From Ascaris suum (lineage: Eukaryota > Nematoda > Chromadorea > Rhabditida > Ascarididae), in contig CM024174.1 of the NCBI GenBank assembly GCA_013433145.1, positions 7,286,336 to 7,350,335 of the forward strand: a DNA stretch of 64,000 nt. Reading direction: 5' to 3'. Below are positions 32,985-43,913 of this stretch, piece by piece. The position numbers and the translations under genes are program-made. How positions within the stretch are numbered: the first letter of the stretch is position 1; every line of letters begins with the position of its first letter. A model generated the notes under the pieces. That model saw only the letters and a list, made by a program, of their open reading frames with translations, was not told where the DNA came from and searched no databases.

Positions 32985-33544
32985 ATGAAATTCAGTGACG
33001 CAGGCCAAGCATTCGTTTATTTAATTGCTCTCCGTTCGGTTGGTCGAACATCTAAATTTCAAGTTTTTCTACCGACTAATGTTCTACCCAAACGATGGCT
33101 TATTAGCTGCTCGGCCCACCAAGTATACAACCTGCCTATGGCTAAAATTTCAAAGTATCGCAGCTGTAAACCTCTTGCGTCACGGAGTGAGGGAAGAACA
33201 GTAAGTGAGGACAGGTGTGAATTCTGGTAGTTCATGATCACATCTGAAGCCCTAAATATGATACGGAGACTATTTATCCAACAGCGGATTCGTTTTGTTT
33301 TCCTCCTTCCCTCTCTTCCTCGTTTCCACTTTGAAAAAGCTTCAAACACCGTGAATAACTTGCGCAACTGAGTATTTGGGCTCGCAAACGAATGCCAGAT
33401 TACTGTAAATTCCTTTCTATATTTAAATGTGGATCGTTTTATCCATCGCAACACTGTTGGCATTTGATCGGTGAGATCGCAAATAATGTGTTCAGGCAAC
33501 GCACTGGGAGCTTTCTTAAGCATCCTCTCATTGAGCTTTAGCAA
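32985..33544. CDS. Overlapping opposite-strand exon candidates
   Basis: Plus: an ATG at 32985 opens 72 codons (MKFSDAGQAFVYLIALRSVG at the start) ending in phase 0 at a perfect GTAAGT donor at 33201. Minus: 33544-33059 is open for 161 codons, the longest uninterrupted non-repeat frame, with LPEHIICDLTDQMPTVLRWI, KYRKEFTVIWHSFASPNTQL and a lysine/arginine-rich block. The LP..I....... start is faintly F-box-like, but too weak to name. They overlap, so at most one is right over 33059-33200. Confidence 0.3.
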
Positions 33545-33640
33545 ACGCGGGCGATTTGTTTATCTTATAATGTTTTTTCAATTTCACCGCTCATCTAATC
33601 AACCGTTTTGTTTTCATGATGGATCTGCTCAAGTGCAGCC

Positions 33641-33993
33641 TCAATAATTAGGTGAGATTCGTCGATGTGATGAAAAATTTGTTTGTTCGTGCAGGAATAC
33701 TCTAAAACTGTAATGACATACGGTTAACACGGCATAATAGAATCGAACTGCCAGCAGAAGCACGAGGCACAATGATATGAGTATCGTCACTCCAATGACG
33801 ACAGCTAATAACTGCTCCTCGCGAGCAGCATCACGGTGACTTTTGCTCTCTCGTTCAGGTGGTTTTTTTGATTTGAGCGGCTCTTTCGACTCGGGCTGTT
33901 CTTTCAACTTCGGTTGTTCTGTCGACTTGGGCTGTTCTTTCGATTTAGGCAATGGCGTCGACTTAGGCGGTTTTTGCGTTTCTTTACGTTTTT
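33641..33993 (-). CDS. Single-pass membrane protein exon with Lys/Pro hexapeptide repeat
   Basis: After a clean acceptor (CATAAGCTTTTCAG) the exon encodes KETQKPPKSTPLPKS and then five six-residue units of the type SKEQPK, STEQPK, LKEQPE, SKEPLK, SKKPPE. A basic and acidic spacer follows, then a clear transmembrane helix (LLAVVIGVTILISLCLVLLL) and FYYAVLT. A GTATGT donor lies directly after, at 33721. If it is not used, the frame runs to TGA at 33641. Orientation and partner exons are unknown. Another frame just past the donor (EYSCTNKQIFHHIDESHLII... to TAG near 33590) looks like a possible alternative tail. No named family. Confidence 0.5.
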
Positions 33994-34023
33994 CTGAAAA
34001 GCTTATGGTTATGGATTCTCAGT

Positions 34024-34299
34024 ATGTGTAAAACAAGTTACTCTAACGCAATACGCATGACGCAACAAATCTTCCTTTCAGGTGCTGAAATAAGCCACTG
34101 TGCCACGTTTTTACATATTCTACTGACAATTTTCTTGCATAAGTTTATTATCGCCGTCTGTTTAAGTGGAGCTACTCTTTTCAATGTTCATGAAGATTCC
34201 CTTCACCTCAGAATTCAAAAAATTAGAGCCATTTGTCCGAAGTGGCAGTGCGTGAAGTTTAAAAATCCTCACACCTTGTTTAATGCACCGTTTCCTTAG
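34024..34299 (+). CDS. Candidate membrane or secreted protein exon, 91 residues
   Basis: An ATG at 34024 opens MCKTSYSNAIRMTQQIF. A strong acceptor (AATCTTCCTTTCAG) falls at 34081, so the true exon may begin there. The frame continues with a long hydrophobic segment (FLHILLTIFLHKFIIAVCLS), then FNVHEDSLHLRIQKIRAICP and a basic end to TAG. It lies on the opposite strand from the adjacent membrane exon. Unknown family. Confidence 0.36.
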   Translation: MCKTSYSNAIRMTQQIFLSGAEISHCATFLHILLTIFLHKFIIAVCLSGATLFNVHEDSLHLRIQKIRAICPKWQCVKFKNPHTLFNAPFP

Positions 34300-34710
34300 A
34301 GAGCGAGTGTAATCGAGTCTTTATTACATCAAATGCATAATGTCGAATTTCGAATCTCTTCTTGTGACCCACTCAAATCGGCCTCTTCAGTTAAAGTAAT
34401 TAGCGAATATGGCTCGATAATTTGCTTGTTTTTAAAACGATGACGGAAGACCATGCAAACGCTAACTACTGGAGGACCGTTCTACTTGCAGTAAAAGGGA
34501 TTTTCAATTCTAGGTCACTGATTTATCGATTTGCTGAAGCACTCACAGTATCCAACGGACGAAAGTTTTGAATGTGGGAGACTTTAATTTTTCCAAATCG
34601 CCCAACTATGTTAAGCAAAATGTTCCTTAAATCCTAAGAAGTTGCGAAATTCGCCCTCGGTGTAGAACAGTTCTATGTTAGTCTATTTTTCTGTTTGATT
34701 TATTTCTTGT

Positions 34711-37408
34711 CTAGCATGGGTTCACTGCACTCAGAAATGCATTCAAACCATTCCTAGCGCTCCTGCAATTCTTCATCGCACTGGTGTATTCGTCCTTAAA
34801 GGAATCAGAGCATCGCAAGTGCCACTTGTTTTGAACGAACCCTCGAGATTTTTCTAGGCGATGGTATTCGATTTTATGAAGTTTACAATATTTTGATCCA
34901 TCGTTCACCTGCAAAGTATTCCATAATCGCCGTCAACCGCACTCTTAACGCAGTGACCTCATTTACATAAAACAACGTAATTGATACAGTTATAGATGGC
35001 TTCGCGGGGGGGAGGGGAGGGGGGAAGGGAGAATGGATGCGGATGCACAAAGCTGCTTTCCGTTTGTGAAAGAAGATTCAGCACTTAAATGGTGGCGGAC
35101 CCCAACCTTTCCTCTATGGGTCTCTTTTAGATCAGAAAGGAAAGCATAATCCTGCAAACTACATACCAATAAATCTGTTCGCAGCAGTTTCAAAACTTTC
35201 TAGAACTTGCTCTTATAAGCAAATAGATGCAATGATCAAACCAAATCCATCTTCACTGCAACACACTTCTAGAGTGAATCGCTTTGTGATAAATGATTGT
35301 AGATAAGAAAATACTGTGACTTTCAAAAAGGGGTCTCTGACATTTGTTCACCGGAATGTTATAAATTGACACGACAGTGTTAAGCGCATTCATTAATAAA
35401 AAAGGTCGTCACATGTCGTGACGCTAGCGAATCTACTAACTAATTGCCTCGTCGCAAGAGCAATCTAGACATTCTTGGAGAATAAGGCCTCTGAGTCAGG
35501 TCATGATGAAGCTTGAGTGCCACAGAGTTCACTTTGTCTCGCGTAAATTGCAACATAGAATACCAGCAAGGAGAAAACAATGATTTCGCCGCAGATTTCA
35601 TTTGAAAGAAAATATATTACTTCAAAGTTGTGAGAAAGTTCTGCGTCGTCTTTCAACGTTGTGATTTCTTTGTGGTGCATTCAAATTCAAGCACTTTTGG
35701 CCCATGGTCACTCCGTCCCACCGCACGTTGGCAATACCCTTTTGCCTCTTTGTTTGACATGGACTTAAGTTTCGTGACAAAAATGTTCCTTGTTCACTTT
35801 TCGTTCATTACATTACCCACTTAAGCGGGAAAGCGTTAATGTCAATATTAGCTTGGACGTCCAATTGTCGTATAGATACGCTCAGAATGAACCTGATAAC
35901 GATTTAAAGTAGACTATGGGAGTGACAACAATAAACCACTTCAATCAACTGCGAGGGGAGCTGAACAGCTCGGAGAAACAGTGGTGGGCGTCGTGGAGGG
36001 AGCATGCAAGTAAGACAATTTCATCCGGGAAATGACTTGAAAAGCAAAAAGAAGAAACCACAGTGGCAAGAAGAACAAAAAGCTTCGTCTCCAAACGGAC
36101 GAAAACATTTGACCTTTCACGGACACTTCTGCACGTAGACATTCCTTCATAAGCCAGATGGCAGAAGTGCCAATTGCACAACGATGAACGCCGCGGGAAG
36201 AACCTTACAATTCGCTTAAAATTAATCAGTCAACCTCTCAGAATTATCCTTAATTGGCAAGATTCGAATATATTGGCTGATATCGCCGAGCAGCACAGGT
36301 AAGGTATCTTCAGTGCGCCGAAATCAGTCGAATTTCCAGAAGCATCGACGTCGTTGGCCTCAGGAAGACACACCACTTTGGCAATGAGTTAGTAACACTG
36401 TCTCGACCTAGTAGGATGAGAAGTGGACTATATGGAAGAAGGGCAGCATAAGATAGAGGAGAACAATGAACGGTCAGATATCACGTAATTTAGTGCTGAA
36501 TCTGATGATAGTGCCAAATTGGCAGCGGTGGCTTCCAGACTACCAGAATTAAAACGCGGCTATTTCCAGAAGTCGTTTCGAAGCGACGGACTCGTCTCGT
36601 TCCCTCCTTTCGAATCTTTCTTTTCATCTTATGAGGGGATTTCTTACCTGTTGGAATGAACAAAGGAATGTGTATAAAAATGCTTACATTGTTGAGATTC
36701 TCAAGAAATGCAACATCAGCAGGGTGGTCGTTTGAATGAAGGACTTTGTGACATTTCGAGTCATTGTAGCATACGTTTAAGCTGTCATCTGTTGCGTCAA
36801 TATTGACGAATGGGTAAATCTTCGTACGCTCTTCACTGCAGTCCATCACTTCCACCTTGAAAAGCCCAATGCAAGAAATAACAACGAATCAAGTCACGTG
36901 ACCGATAAGACTACCCATTATTTGTTTCAAAAATGGAACACTACCTCCTTGAAGAGTGCACTGTTATAAGTGCTGCTTCATTGAACGCGATCGACAAGAT
37001 TCCTAACCAGCTTCAGTCAGGCTGTGTTCAAAGCAAGGTCAAAAGATAGCGCTGCTAATCTGTTTTACGTGCCTTGGATAGGAAAGGTATGAAACGCTAG
37101 CGTGTATTCAATATAAGACGGGGTCGGGCCTTCGTTTTTCGAAGGTCTCTCGACTAAAACCACGCCAGCAGATTTTTGTTGCAGCTAAAACCTCCGCGTC
37201 TGCATTGCGTTCACTTTCAATACCATTCCACTTGTTCCATTGCTGGTTATCTGTCGGCAGCCTATTGCCTTGACGTCAGCCTGAGCGGTTCTAGAGTTAT
37301 CGAACCCACTGACGTTTTCTCTACGAAAACTTTTAATTTTATCCATAATGAATGAACTTTCCGCGTAAAAAGGCCACGTACAATGGACAAGAACAGGTGC
37401 GCAATATT
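34711..37408 (-). CDS. Three-exon cysteine-bearing gene end, unknown family
   Basis: Exon 37408-37224 (acceptor ...GCATTAG, donor GTATTG) reads APVLVHCTWPFYAESSFIMD and FRRENVSGFDNSRTAQADVK. Exon 36855-36688 (acceptor GCTTTTCAAG, donor GTAAGC) is phase 0 at both ends: VEVMDCSEERTKIYPFVNID, then VCYNDSKCHKVLHSNDHPAD. Exon 34908-34711 (acceptor ATACTTTGCAG) is phase 0: VNDGSKYCKLHKIEYHRLEK, SFKDEYTSAMKNCRSARNGL, ending in PC and TAG. All junction phases agree. Seven cysteines spread over the last two exons suggest an extracellular disulphide-bonded nematode protein, loosely like DUF19-type families. That resemblance is only by spacing. The 5' exons are not fixed; the signal-peptide exon at 39790 is a possible start, but its phase does not join directly. 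Confidence 0.5.
34990..35900. other. No supported gene
   Basis: It holds a G-rich purine tract at about 35007-35035 and two unremarkable open frames (34990-35193 minus, 35630-35824 plus) without good splice boundaries. Confidence 0.4.
35916..36390 (+). CDS. Plus-strand exon candidates
   Basis: An ATG at 35916 opens MGVTTINHFNQLRGELNSSE, KQWWASWREHA and reaches a GTAAGA donor at 36010: a good first-exon shape of 94 bp. Further on, a frame from about 36155 reads WQKCQLHNDERRGKNLTIRL then NWQDSNILADIAEQHR to a GTAAGG donor-like site that is also an in-frame TAA, after which both available frames stay protein-like for 30-40 codons. The minus-strand gene occupies the neighbouring interval. The chain is unresolved. 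Confidence 0.3.
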
Positions 37409-37429
37409 CTAATGCTATGCAAAGCACAT

Positions 37430-39680
37430 GATAGACCTATAGAAGCGCTTGTAAGGAAGTATAGCGCTTTTTTATGCAGTAACAACATCTATGGGTTAAT
37501 GGTACGAGCTCTAAGCAGCTTCGGCTAATTTCTCGGAGCGATGCCCCTTTCCTCACCTTGTACGTCTGCGAATCGTTAGTGAAGTGTTAGAAGTACTCAA
37601 CTGTATTATCCAACTTTCAGCAAAGTATAATGCATTGTTGCATAGGTCGTGATCATGAAATTATTAATGGAGTTTTTGTCAAATCTTTATTGTCAGCAGC
37701 TGTGTAGTGTGGCACATAGGTGTAGCAGTCATGTATGTGACTATCTTAAGGAAAAGAACCTGGAAGATTGGGAAGCCAGAAAAATGAGAAGTGTTCCCAG
37801 AATTTTCTATTCGCAAACATTTCGTTTGTAGCGAAGGAGTTGTGGCAAATTGACCACCAGTTATGCAAAATTATTTTATTTTGCATAATTACGATTTTGC
37901 TTCCTAGAAGGGAAATTATTCCGAACGATTAACGTAATCGTGCTTGTTCATTTTATCAGGTGTTTTGTACATCGTCAGCCAAAATCAGATGGGCTTTTTT
38001 GGGAAAAGATGAGTTATTTTTGAAGTGCTGCGATGCATCATACTCCGGACTCATATTACAGGCGGACACACATATTTATGGTTTCACATTTCCTTTCCCG
38101 AATGCCCCTCATAACGTACAGTTTCTGAAAATGCGTCCAAGCGCTATGCTGTCAAAGATGGGTATTTCTCGATCAAGCAATTTTCGGTGCTGGAGTACCT
38201 GATTGTGTTCAGCAGTTCATATCTTTCTAAAGTCTTATGTGCATTCCCTTCCTCTTATTGGTATAAAGGTAAATTAATAGACATCCAATTTGCAGCTTTC
38301 CTATCAGAGGCATTTAAGGTCAGTAGATTTACGAAGAGTTCAATCTAAGAGGACCACAGCGGGATCAGTTAAAACACCCAAAATGTCATATGCCCTTCAT
38401 ACCTCAATTCCATATGATTGACACTGTAATTCAGATGAACCATCTACAGATCTTCTACCCAAAATGAATTCGAAAATGCGAAAATACTCCGTTGCACTAA
38501 TACAGTATTTAGACTCACAAATGGGTGTCTCAGTTCACAGTGGTGCGCGCAACTTCACAGCTTCAAACTATTGGAGAGATTTAAGCTGTTGATTTCATCT
38601 TCTTGCGGAGAGTGCTTCTTGCGGAGAGTGCACATGTCGATTTATTGCAGGCAGTGTTCCTTCGACCGAAAGGGACGGCAGCCAAATTTCTTTGGAATGT
38701 CTGTGCGTTTATGTGCGCCCATCTTTCTATGAGTACACTGCCCTGATCTTATTCTTCGTTCTGATGTCACAAGCGGAAGGTCGATGGATCCATCCCAAGC
38801 CGGAGAGATGTCGTTCCTAATACAAAGTTTCTCAGGGAAAAACTGTAACCCACTACAGATTTTAGAGTCCTTCCCCTTCCTTCCGCCGCATGTAAAAAGA
38901 AGTTTTTAATGGATGATTTCCACGGCAGGTCGGTTGGAGGAAACAAAATATGAATGTGTTAGCGTTCTGTATATAAGAAAGAGCAGCCGAACGAAAACGT
39001 CGTAAGCACCAGGAATCATATAACAACGATGTTCTCTGTTCATTCTTATGTTTAATTTTGTGTGCTTTCTTTCCCTTTCCGTTTATTACTGCCAAGGAAT
39101 TGAAAGTTCATGTTTTCGCACACTTCAACTAGCACATGGACTCCTTAGGAGTTTTCAAGTGTACCCCCACTGCAACGTCCCTTACCCTCTTCCTTTTTCG
39201 GTCAACAGTATCAAAATGTTTTATTAGTGAAAGAAGCAGACCCTAGCAAATTGCATTTGGTCAGATTGCCGCAAGTCATCCGACTTAGTGGGCTCAATAC
39301 GAAGATCAAATGCCCTCTCTGGGCCATTGCGGAACAAATGCTAAGGAGGAGCAAATGTACGGAAGTCGAAAGCCCATGGACCAGTCAGCCTACACACAGG
39401 CAGCCGGCGGCAGTAGCGGGTGGATGTTATGCCAGGAAAAAGAAAGGCCTTGTTTACTTTTCTGGGGCTATTATGTTTTAGCTTTTTTAAATGAAAATGT
39501 TGACAATAGCCATGCAGCGAAGAATGACATGAAATGAACGGATGAATCACGATGGGCAGTGGTTCTGAAAGAAATAATTCTGCGTTGTGAAAACATGGGA
39601 GTAGCAACGTGCCGCACGAGAAATGACTTAAGAACCACACGGCAATTGAAAATTGAGGAAGACAAAATTCTTGGAGCATT
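37430..39680. other. Mostly intronic or intergenic; one possible minus exon
   Basis: A minus frame after AATTCCTTGGCAG (about 39085) to TAA at 38862 reads KAHKIKHKNEQRTSLLYDSW and is basic; it is a possible exon. Plus frames at 37649-37831 and 37960-38202 have no good boundaries. On the plus strand at 39227-39537 two overlapping frames look coding (one from ATG 39310: MPSLGHCGTNAKEEQMYGSR). No repeats. Confidence 0.35.
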
Positions 39681-39682
39681 AC

Positions 39683-39790
39683 CCTTCCCCGTTGATCCAA
39701 AACAGTGAAACCGAACTTGACCACTCTGTCGACATCGTCAGCACCTGACGTTGACCCAATTACAAGAGCGAAGGTGCAGTACCACCACAT
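39683..39790 (-). CDS. Candidate first exon with signal peptide
   Basis: An ATG at 39790 opens MWWYCTFALVIGSTSGA, a short but well-formed signal peptide, followed by DDVDRVVKFGFTVLDQRG and a GTAATG donor. The exon is exactly 36 codons in phase 0. An upstream in-frame TAG supports this ATG. The secreted gene it begins is not identified. Minus-strand exons at 37408-34711 lie downstream, but their first known exon needs a different phase. Confidence 0.42.
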
Positions 39791-40059
39791 GCCAACGATG
39801 ATTCTTCTCTAATGGTTCGCTTTTTGTTGAGGCGTTTATTTACTCACTCGAAATTTGCATGTGCAACTCAAGTGAGAATATTAGTCGCTATGTACCCTTG
39901 AAAGGGTTTGTTTAGTTGGAATAGGATTTTGATGGATCAATTGGATATTTTAGCAGAACTTTCTTAGAGGGGGATTATGGCGACCGCGATTCCAGGAGAA
40001 GTCCATAAGCAGTCGTTTTTCCCTCGCGCAACAACAAGTTAAACTCGTGAACACAAAAG

Positions 40060-42112
40060 TCGCAGATCTATTTTTAGTGCATGATTCATGCAATTTGAGA
40101 ATTATTTCGTTATAGACTTCAACGGAATAATTGATCATTATTTGATTTCAAGTTCGATCCAGAAGAGCAGATGTTGTGTCACAATAAAGGCCTTTTTTAG
40201 TGCATTCTTCATGCATTTTGAGAATTATTTCATTATCAGCTGGAAGGGAATAGTATACCATTATTTCCGGTCAATTTCGCTCCAGATCAGCGGATGTTGT
40301 GTCACCATAAAGGCTATTTTTAGTCTATTATTCATGCAACTTGAGAATTATTTCGTTATCAATTTCAACGGAATAATTGATCATTATTTGCCTTCAAGTT
40401 CGACCAGATCAGCGCATGTTGTGTCACGATAAAGCATCTTTTTAGACCATTATTCATGCAATTTGAGAATTATTTCGTTATCACCTGGAAGGGAATGATT
40501 GATCATTATTTACCGTCAAGTTCGATCCAGATTAGCGGATATTGTGTCACGATAAAGCATATTTTTAGACCATAATTAACACAACTTGAGAATTATTTCA
40601 TTATCAACTTCAAGGGAATAATTGATCATCATTTCCGGCAAAGTTCCATAAAGATGAGCAGATGTTCTGTCGGGATAAAGGATACCATTAGTGCATCATT
40701 CACGCAATTTGATAATTATTTCATAATCAGCTGCAAGGGAATAGTATACCATTGTTTCCGGTCAATTTCGATCCAGATGAGCGGATGTTGTATAACGATG
40801 AAGACTAAATTTTATTGCATTATTCATGCAATATGAGAATTATTTCGTTATCAACTTCAAGGGAATAGTTGATCATTACTTGCCTTCAAGTTCCATCCAC
40901 ATGAGCGGACATTGTGTCACGACAAATTCTATTTTCAGTCCATTACCCATTATTCCTGCAATTTGAGAATTATTTCTTTATCAACTGGAAGGGAATAATT
41001 GACCATTATTTACCCTCACGTTCGATCCAGATGAGCGGATCTTGTGTAACGATAAAAGGTACCTTTAGTGCATTATTCATGGAACTTGAGAATTATTTCA
41101 TTATCAACCGGAAGGGAATAATTGATCATTACTTCCGGTCAAGCTCGATCCAGATGAAGGGGTGTTGTGTCTTGATGAAGGCTGTTTTCAGTGCATCATT
41201 CATGCAATTTGATAATTATTTCCTTATCAACTTCAAGGGAATAACTGATCATTATTTACTGTCACGTTCGATCCAGATGAGCAGATGTTGTTTCACGATA
41301 AAGGCTCAATTTAGCGCGTTATTCATGCAATTTGAGAATTATTTCGTTATCAGCTGGAAGGAAATAATTGACCATTATTTACAGTAAAGCTCGATCCAGA
41401 TCAACGCATGTTGTGTAACGATAAAGGCTATTTTTAGTCCACTATTCACGCAATTTGACAATTATTTCATTATCAACTGGAAGGGAATATTTGACCATTA
41501 TTTGCTGTCACGTTCGATCCGGGTCAGCGGATGTTGTGTCGCGATCAAGGCTATTTTTGGTGCATCATTTGATGCAATCATTGAGAATTATTTACATTAT
41601 CAACTGCATGGCTAAGTGCAATTCATCAGATAATTTCATTATCATCTTCATTAGTTTCGATCCAGATTAGCGGATGTTGTGTCACGATGAAGGCTATTTT
41701 TATTCCATTATTCATGCAATTTGAGAATTATTTCGGTATTACCTGTAAGGGAATAATTGACCATTATTTACCGTCAAGCTCGATCCAGATCAGCGGATGT
41801 TACGCCGCGATGAAGGCTGCCTTTAGTGCCTTATTCATGTAATTTCATAATTATTTCATTATCAGCTGGAAGGGAATAATTTCATTATTTGCCTTTAAGT
41901 TCTGGACGAGGGAATAATTGCAATTGAATAATTATTTCATTATCAGCTGGAAGGGAATTTGATCAGTATTTCCGGTCACGTTCGATCGAGATGGGCGGAT
42001 GTTGTGTCACGATAAAGGCTACTTTTAGTCCATTATTCATGTAGTTTGAGAATTATTTCGTTATCCTCTGGAAGGGAATAATTGACCATTATTTGCCTTG
42101 AAGTTCGATTTT
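40060..42112 (+). repeat. 123 bp satellite array 1 (about 16 copies)
   Basis: Tandem copies spaced about 122-123 bp. Each contains the landmarks TGCAATTTGAGAATTATTTC, GGAAGGGAATAATTGATCAT, TCGATCCAGAT(C/G)AGCGGATG and TTGTGTCACGATAAAGGCTA, with 10-20% divergence and occasional truncated units (near 41600 and 41890). The AATAATTGATCATTATT element in every unit is a small inverted repeat (AATAAT and ATTATT arms around TGATC). The array sits immediately 3' (in minus orientation) of the pepsin-inhibitor-like exons, probably inside or just beyond that gene. Confidence 0.95.
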
Positions 42113-42256
42113 TGGCTTGAAGTTCTTAACAAATTGGCGATTTTTGTTCGTATTTTATATTTATCACGATAATATTATATTTTTTTGAAGACTTCGTTAG
42201 TGAAATTGCAGTGACATAGCGATCGAATTAAACTCTCGATATACTATCTCATCTTT
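42113..42256 (+). repeat. Unique tail shared with array 3
   Basis: Directly after array 1 comes CTTAACAAATTGGCGATTTT..., ...CACGATAATATTAT..., ...GACATAGCGATCGAATTAAA..., ending CTATCTCATCTTT. About 90% of it recurs at 58462-58584 after array 3, in the same orientation, and similarity stops at the same point. The tail marks both arrays as copies of one larger dispersed element. Confidence 0.9.
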
Positions 42257-42443
42257 CTCATTCCGTAATTCGTAGTGGTTGGGGAGAAAAAACTCGACGG
42301 CGGTTAATGCAATTTGACTCTGGCAAACCCCAAAAATTGCATGCAAGTCCGCCACTTCGACGTTATTCTGCTAATTGAGAATTGATTTCGTGGCATCCGG
42401 ACAAATCTGCGTGGTATATTATGCGAAGAAGGAGAAAACCTAC

Positions 42444-42877
42444 CTCTTCAACTTTTTGCCACTGAGCCTCATATAGCTGAAGTTGTTTCTGTTCAGTGGC
42501 AGTCAATTCGCGCTTGAACTCACCACCAATGTACAACTTCGTGCCGTTCTGAAAAAAAGACCTTTTCAGAATTTGTTCGTAAATTATATCGCTTTATAGA
42601 GTGTTATACCGTTTTCAGGAATCGATGATACGTAAATCAATGGAGTAAGAATCCGCCGAAAATCTGGTAAGTACTATGTTTCTATAGATGTTGCCCTATG
42701 ATTGTATCCACCTATGGTATACAAATGCCGCTTTGCATACCACCACTTTGCATTCAAGTCCTCCAGTGAGTTCGTTGTCATCGCTATAATCACCACAATC
42801 ATCGTCGCCACTATTGCCATCCCGATAGTCAATATGTATCGCAATGGCAACAAAGATGAGCGATGCTGCAATCAATC
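42444..42877 (-). CDS. Pepsin inhibitor-3-like (aspin family) secreted protein, two exons
   Basis: Exon 42548-42444, after a perfect TTTTTTTCAG and before GTAGGT, encodes NGTKLYIGGEFKRELTATEQ and QLQLYEAQWQKVEE (35 codons, phase 0). The pattern N-K-LYI-x-G-x-x-x-RELT-x-x-x-Q followed by an amphipathic helix is the core of the nematode pepsin inhibitor-3 repeat. Upstream exon (about 42877-42741, donor GTATGC, phase 0) encodes a hydrophobic secretory core (LIAASLIFVAIAIH), an acidic linker (DYRDGNSGDDDCGDYSDDNE) and GGLECKVV, which joins in frame to give the expected C-x-V-x-NGTKLY arrangement. The family blocks aspartic proteases such as host pepsin; activity here is inference. The start methionine must be in an exon further upstream. 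The C-terminal exon was not found; the satellite array lies on that side. Confidence 0.8.
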
Positions 42878-42916
42878 TGCAATTCAGCTGGTTGCATTAT
42901 ACTCTAACGCAAATTT

Positions 42917-43347
42917 TTAATTTTCAGCAAGAGCAGTCGATAACATTTTCATGCCAACCCCATGTTTCAGCATTGTATTGCTACCGAGATGAGATGCTTG
43001 ATGAAAAGTTGAGAACGGAGGACTAGAATCGCACACCGTCATGAACGAAGCGATGTCCCAACTGAATGCCACATGCATTAGGTGAACTGCTAAACCACCG
43101 ATCGGGCATATAACACGCCATCTTTTGTTTTCCATCTCTCTAATCAAACCAGTTTTAATATGTGATCAGCCAAAAAATACGTGCGGGATCGATTGGTCGA
43201 ATACCGAAGAATCTCTTTCACAGCATTAGACATAGAACTGACCAATGGATATTGCAGGAAGGAAATACTCTTCATACTAGCTAGTGATAAGTTGTAGAGA
43301 TGGGGGATGCACGTATTACAGCTCTTATACAAATTATGGTGACCCAC
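42917..43347 (-). CDS. Minus-strand frames upstream of the inhibitor exons, doubtful
   Basis: A frame 43347-43144 after CGCATACCCATAG reads KSCNTCIPHLYNLSLASMKS then SNAVKEILRYSTNRSRTYFL to TGA. A second, with ATG at 43135, reads MENKRWRVICPIGGLAVHLM to TAA at 42917. Either might hold 5' exons of the pepsin-inhibitor-like gene, but no phase-correct donor into 42877 was found. Confidence 0.25.
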
Positions 43348-43366
43348 AAACTATGGGTATGCGGAA

Positions 43367-43696
43367 ATGCAATCTGAAATTCCGAACATGGCCAAACGAC
43401 GTTCAGTTCACAGTAATGGTGCTACAGTGCTGCAACTCTCTAGAACTTCATATAGGACGATTGTCAGGCTCTGTTTACAAGTATTTCCGATTATATTCAT
43501 CAAATTTCTCACCTCAGACTTTAATGTTTTACCGGAATCAAATCAAGGCAGGAAAGAAATGCAAAAATGCGTGCATGCACACTCGCATGAGCGCATGCAT
43601 GAGGATGCAGTGATGTGCTTTTCAAATGCAAATTTACAAACACTCATGGAGAAGGATAGTGTTTTCGTGCAGTCAACAATCTTGACGCTTTTTTAA
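43367..43696 (+). CDS. Candidate gene, 109 residues
   Basis: A true ATG begins MQSEIPNMAKRRSVHSNGAT. The middle has RLCLQVFPIIFIKFLTSDFN, and the C-terminal third is histidine/methionine-rich (KCVHAHSHERMHEDAVMCF). No signal peptide, no splice signal. Not recognised. A second open frame overlaps it on the same strand. Confidence 0.35.
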   Translation: MQSEIPNMAKRRSVHSNGATVLQLSRTSYRTIVRLCLQVFPIIFIKFLTSDFNVLPESNQGRKEMQKCVHAHSHERMHEDAVMCFSNANLQTLMEKDSVFVQSTILTLF

Positions 43697-43913
43697 AATG
43701 GCCTTTCTCTATCCACCAAATAACGGTTCATAACGTGCGTAAGCGTGCTCTTAAGTGCAACTAAGCAAATGCTGTCCCACTTTAATTTGAATTGCTTGCT
43801 TAAAATCATTCCTTGAATAGTAGACTCTGGTTTTTTATTTACCGATAACCATTTCTTAGAGGATTGCGTTTCGAGTGGGGTAATTTTAGGCGGCCGTAAA
43901 GACTTAATTGTAG

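Noticed and set aside
40088..41387. Open frames of 60-157 codons across the satellite arrays as genes
   Set aside because: Openness follows from the 123 bp period of a stop-free monomer, units drift out of frame, and no start or splice context is conserved.
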